This document shows, in pieces, positions 49,895 through 52,135 of a stretch of 52,135 bases of DNA; within the stretch, counting starts at the first letter, position 1; every line of letters begins with the position of its first letter. Made by a program: the position numbers and the translations under genes. The stretch covers positions 13,551 to 65,685 of the forward strand of contig QZLH01000716.1 of NCBI GenBank assembly GCA_003833135.1. The letters run 5' to 3'. Below the pieces are notes generated by a model that saw nothing but the letters and a program-made list of their open reading frames with translations, searched no databases and was not told the DNA's origin. Origin of the DNA: Oehlia diaphana. Its lineage: Eukaryota; Glomeromycota; Glomeromycetes; Glomerales; Glomeraceae.

Positions 49895-50938
49895 ATGAGA
49901 CGCAGTAGCCCTACTTTGGATGATCTACGTAATGAGCATAGAGTCTTTCAAAGAAATGGAGCTTCAAGACCAGAGAAAATTTCTTTCCAGAATGCAAATT
50001 ATTTTGGCAAACAAAATTACGATGATGGAATCAAATGTGCTTGGTCTCCTAACAACGATAAATGTAACAGCGTCAATGGAAAATGGGAAGATCATGAAAT
50101 TTATATTCGAGACATCAGTCCGCAGCAGAATAAAAACAGATCCGATAACAAAGTCGACGGTGTACAAGAACAATCGCGAAATAGCAGATTCGAGGATGAG
50201 AGCCTTTCTGATATTACAATGGTGTCAATCGAATGTTGCCCTAACCAAACCTTGCAACTACCCTTGGGGCAACTGCGCCAAATTGGTATCTTGGATGGCA
50301 ACGCATGGACGAAAGAAGAGCCAAAGACATCGTGTCGTCTTGTGGTTCCAAACTTTCAATCGGGACAAGCAAAAGTTCAAAAAACCATGTTTCATGTGCC
50401 AAAAAGTGAAAAACAGGATGAAGGTTGCAATAAGAAGATGATAGTTGAAATGATTGCAAATAAAGAAGATCGTAAAGCTGTTGCAAATTATCTTAACCAT
50501 GATATCGAAAGAGGAGATCCTTCTACTTGTATATGTGATATGGAATTTATTAAGCAGTATGGTTTTGATCATATTATTATCATCGGGGAACGTTATGATG
50601 GACTTCTTTTTATGGATTGTTATGGTCGTGTATTTGACTGGGACAACTCAATGTGCGGTGTTTTATGGCCACTTGGAGATTATTTGAACGAAGCACCAAA
50701 GGTATCTCGGACTTACCGCGTAATGTGGGATTATGAGTCCGATGGGACTGTTGTTGAATTTGAAGTCGCTGGAGATGGTATGTCAAGATTACGTTTATTC
50801 CTTTTTTTTGTCTTAATTTTTATAATTTATTTTTTTCTCCTAGATTTACCAAACCCTGCCACAAAAATGATGGATGTTCACCCTGTTGCAAAGAAGAAAA
50901 AGAATTCGAAAAAAAAGAACTCAAAAAAGAAACATTGA
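49895..50938 (+). CDS. Orphan protein with lysine-rich C-terminal tail
   Basis: Two exons (49895-50777, 50844-50938) give 325 residues from the first in-frame ATG. The same frame stays open upstream to a TAG acceptor at 49808-49810, so an earlier exon could extend it; a candidate upstream piece (NNEAWSWLDD at about 49575-49605) ends in a stop and is not convincing. The N-terminal half is polar. The C-terminal half looks folded, with IVEMIANKEDRKAVANYL, DMEFIKQYGFDHIIIIGERY, YGRVFDWDNSMCGVLWPLG and MWDYESDGTVVEFEV. The end is a KKKKNSKKKNSKKK tail that could act as a nuclear localisation signal. I do not recognise the family. The intron 50778-50843 is 66 bases, 3n and stop-free, so retention would add 22 mostly hydrophobic residues. 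Confidence 0.75.
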   Translation: MRRSSPTLDDLRNEHRVFQRNGASRPEKISFQNANYFGKQNYDDGIKCAWSPNNDKCNSVNGKWEDHEIYIRDISPQQNKNRSDNKVDGVQEQSRNSRFEDESLSDITMVSIECCPNQTLQLPLGQLRQIGILDGNAWTKEEPKTSCRLVVPNFQSGQAKVQKTMFHVPKSEKQDEGCNKKMIVEMIANKEDRKAVANYLNHDIERGDPSTCICDMEFIKQYGFDHIIIIGERYDGLLFMDCYGRVFDWDNSMCGVLWPLGDYLNEAPKVSRTYRVMWDYESDGTVVEFEVAGDGMSRLRLFLFFVLIFIIYFFLLDLPNPATKMMDVHPVAKKKKNSKKKNSKKKH

Positions 50939-51250
50939 ACTGATTTCTGTATTGTGTTTTGATCAATTTTATCTATAGTATTCTGAACAAATAATAATGA
51001 TTATGAAAATATACATAGCATAGGACAAATTTACTATATTAATATAATCTGCAGGCGTAAATTAATATTTCAAGTTTACCAAAAAATGCAAAAAAAAACC
51101 AAAAAATTTACATTCATTTTTACAAATTACAATGTATTTTTATTGGGTGCTTATATATTATATGTATTGCTTACTGTATATACTTTATACAACTAATACT
51201 TCTTGAAGTGATATTTCACATGTAATTTTATAATGTATCAAAATGCTTAC
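50939..51250. other. 3' region of orphan gene
   Basis: A short AT-rich stretch with no supported gene. A minus-strand acceptor-like CTGCAG at 51051-51056 followed by an open frame might be a further exon of the minus-strand model to the right, but this is weak. Confidence 0.35.
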
Positions 51251-51652
51251 TAGATGTTGGAGCAGCAGGTACCTCAAGTTCGTCAAAAACTAATAAATCA
51301 AATAAAAGAAATATAACTAATAAATTTAATAAATAAAATATATTAAATAAATAAAATATAATTAATATAACAAATAAAACTGATAAATCAATTAAATCAA
51401 AATACTATCATCGTGTTCATCTGTATATGATTTAAATTCCTACTAGATGTTGAAGAATTAAGATTGCTACCGTGTTCTTTTGCTTCTGTAGGTGAATTTA
51501 TATTTCAAAAATAATTATTTGCATTAACATATTCGATGTATAAAAATTATGACAAAAAATACTATATGATGAATAATTGATATGAATGGTATCAGGTTGA
51601 GTTTCGGTAACAGAATCGATAGGAATAGATTCAAGAACATTATGGATTTCAT
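51251..51652 (-). CDS. Three phase-symmetric mini-exons (partial gene model)
   Basis: Candidate exons at 51563-51652 (90 bases), 51444-51485 (42) and 51251-51289 (39) each follow an AG acceptor (CATAG, CTACAG, TTATTAG) and precede a GT donor (GTATTT, GTAGGA, GTAAGC). All three are multiples of three and begin and end in phase 1. Joined, they read through words such as EIHNVLESIPIDS, TETQPDTIH, AKEHGSNLNSSTS and FDELEVPAAPTS, acidic and Ser/Thr rich. The last two both end PTS or STS before the donor, as if one exon had been duplicated. The first and last exons of the gene were not found. The link to the reading frame at 51649-52053 is uncertain because phases do not agree at the only good donor. 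It may be a separate gene or part of a transposon-derived one. Confidence 0.4.
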
Positions 51653-52053
51653 CTATGAAGAGTTAGCGAGAGGATATTCTTTATCCATGCATCTTGTCCT
51701 TGGACAGTCATCACCTTTCCTTTCTCTAATTCCTTCATTTCTGAAATGAATGGTATCATAAATTCGTCAAATTTTCCTCCAAATGGGATAAACCCAATAA
51801 CAAAATGGTTCTTTATTAGCTTTCTTTGATGTGCTGGCATATTGCCAAACTGTACATAAACACCACCTAGAGAATGGTATACATTTCTAAATGTACCAAA
51901 ATCATCATAATAAAGATCTAAAAACAGCTTATAGACTGGCATAGATGATGATGGTGGATTTCTGATAGAAATGTAATCAGATGGATGTAAGTATGAAAGT
52001 TTTACATTACGAACGTGCCAACGGTCATTACATTTATAAATTACAGTCACCAC
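51649..52053 (-). mobile_element. DNA-transposon protein fragment (Tnp2/KDZ-like)
   Basis: A minus-strand frame of about 134 codons has no ATG start; it opens at a CCAG that could be a splice acceptor. It contains YKLFLDLYYDDFGTFRN, YHSLGGVYVQFGNMP, FVIGFIPFGGKFDEFM and EMKELEKGKVMTVQGQD. This pattern (LDLYYDDFGTFR, GGVYVQFGN, GFIPFGG) resembles internal segments of large transposase-related proteins of the CACTA/Tnp2 or KDZ type that are common in fungal genomes. The expected continuation after QGQDAW is absent: the frame ends in NILSLTLHR and a stop, so this copy is probably truncated. Family assignment is from memory of similar proteins and is tentative. The window edge cuts off what lies upstream. 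Confidence 0.5.
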
Positions 52054-52064
52054 TGGTTATAACG

Positions 52065-52116
52065 AACCTGTTTGTACCGAAAACTGTTTGTACTGAACCA
52101 GGTTTCACAGAACCGA
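52065..52116. repeat. Short CTGTTTGTACYGA tandem and inverted repeats
   Basis: Two direct units with CTGTTTGTACYGAA lie at 52065-52080 and 52082-52096, followed by CAGGTTTC and ACAGAACCG words partly inverted to them. The vocabulary (CGGTTC, CAGTTT) recalls the palindromes at 255-383 and 6611-6650. It flanks the transposon-like fragment and could be its subterminal region. Confidence 0.6.
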
Positions 52117-52135
52117 TTTTTTTATAATTAATTGC

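Noticed and set aside
50258..50572. 104-residue minus-strand frame, and neighbours at 49964-50486
   Set aside because: All are antisense to exon 1 of the orphan gene, overlap one another and lack splice or family support.

Overview
The window looks like nuclear DNA of a filamentous fungus, most likely an arbuscular mycorrhizal fungus of the Rhizophagus type (Glomeromycotina). The reasons are very high A+T, long poly-A/T runs, genes split by short GT-AG introns, typically fungal genes (a Cbp4-like assembly factor, a Dnf3-like flippase, an SPX phosphate transporter), and a decayed member of an F-box protein family that I associate with this lineage. The species is an inference. An 82-base run of N marks an assembly gap. 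All gene models were assembled by joining open frames at GT/AG sites; each of the twelve main models keeps one frame through every junction.

Layout. 1-5065 is AT-rich DNA with palindromic repeats and no supported gene. 5066-14858 holds two paralogous single-pass membrane protein genes with identical intron positions, separated by 7 kb that contains a 1.7-kb element with terminal inverted repeats (6936-8631) and a decayed ORF inside it. 15094-44519 is the gene-rich core: CBP4-like (-), DNF3-like P4-ATPase (-), ANKRD16-like ankyrin protein (+), secreted FAS1 protein (-), SPX phosphate transporter PHO91-like (+), mitochondrial-type O-methyltransferase (+), Pro/Gln-rich type I surface protein (+), GH47 alpha-mannosidase MNS1-like (-), SMG6-like NMD endonuclease (+), LCP5/neuroguidin-like (-) and PAM18/TIM14 (+). 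44520-52135 is accessory: a Gln/Asn-rich pseudogene, an F-box pseudogene, other coding remnants, three sets of tandem repeats, an orphan lysine-tailed gene, and at the right edge a minus-strand fragment resembling a DNA-transposon protein, followed by small phase-symmetric exons.

How the genes relate. Fungal genes rarely form operons and none is seen. Several are head-to-head pairs sharing short promoters: MNS1/SMG6 (241 bp), LCP5/PAM18 (407 bp) and FAS1/PHO91 (886 bp). The core encodes housekeeping functions: mitochondrial biogenesis (CBP4, PAM18), membrane lipid asymmetry (flippase), N-glycan trimming (GH47), mRNA surveillance (SMG6), ribosome biogenesis (LCP5) and phosphate homeostasis (SPX transporter). 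The most unusual observations are a PAM18 first exon that is only the ATG, stop-free introns of length 3n, PPxY motifs in one of the two paralogous membrane proteins, a fungal ANKRD16-like protein that appears to keep three notable lysines, the TIR element, and the 3n mini-exons near the right edge.
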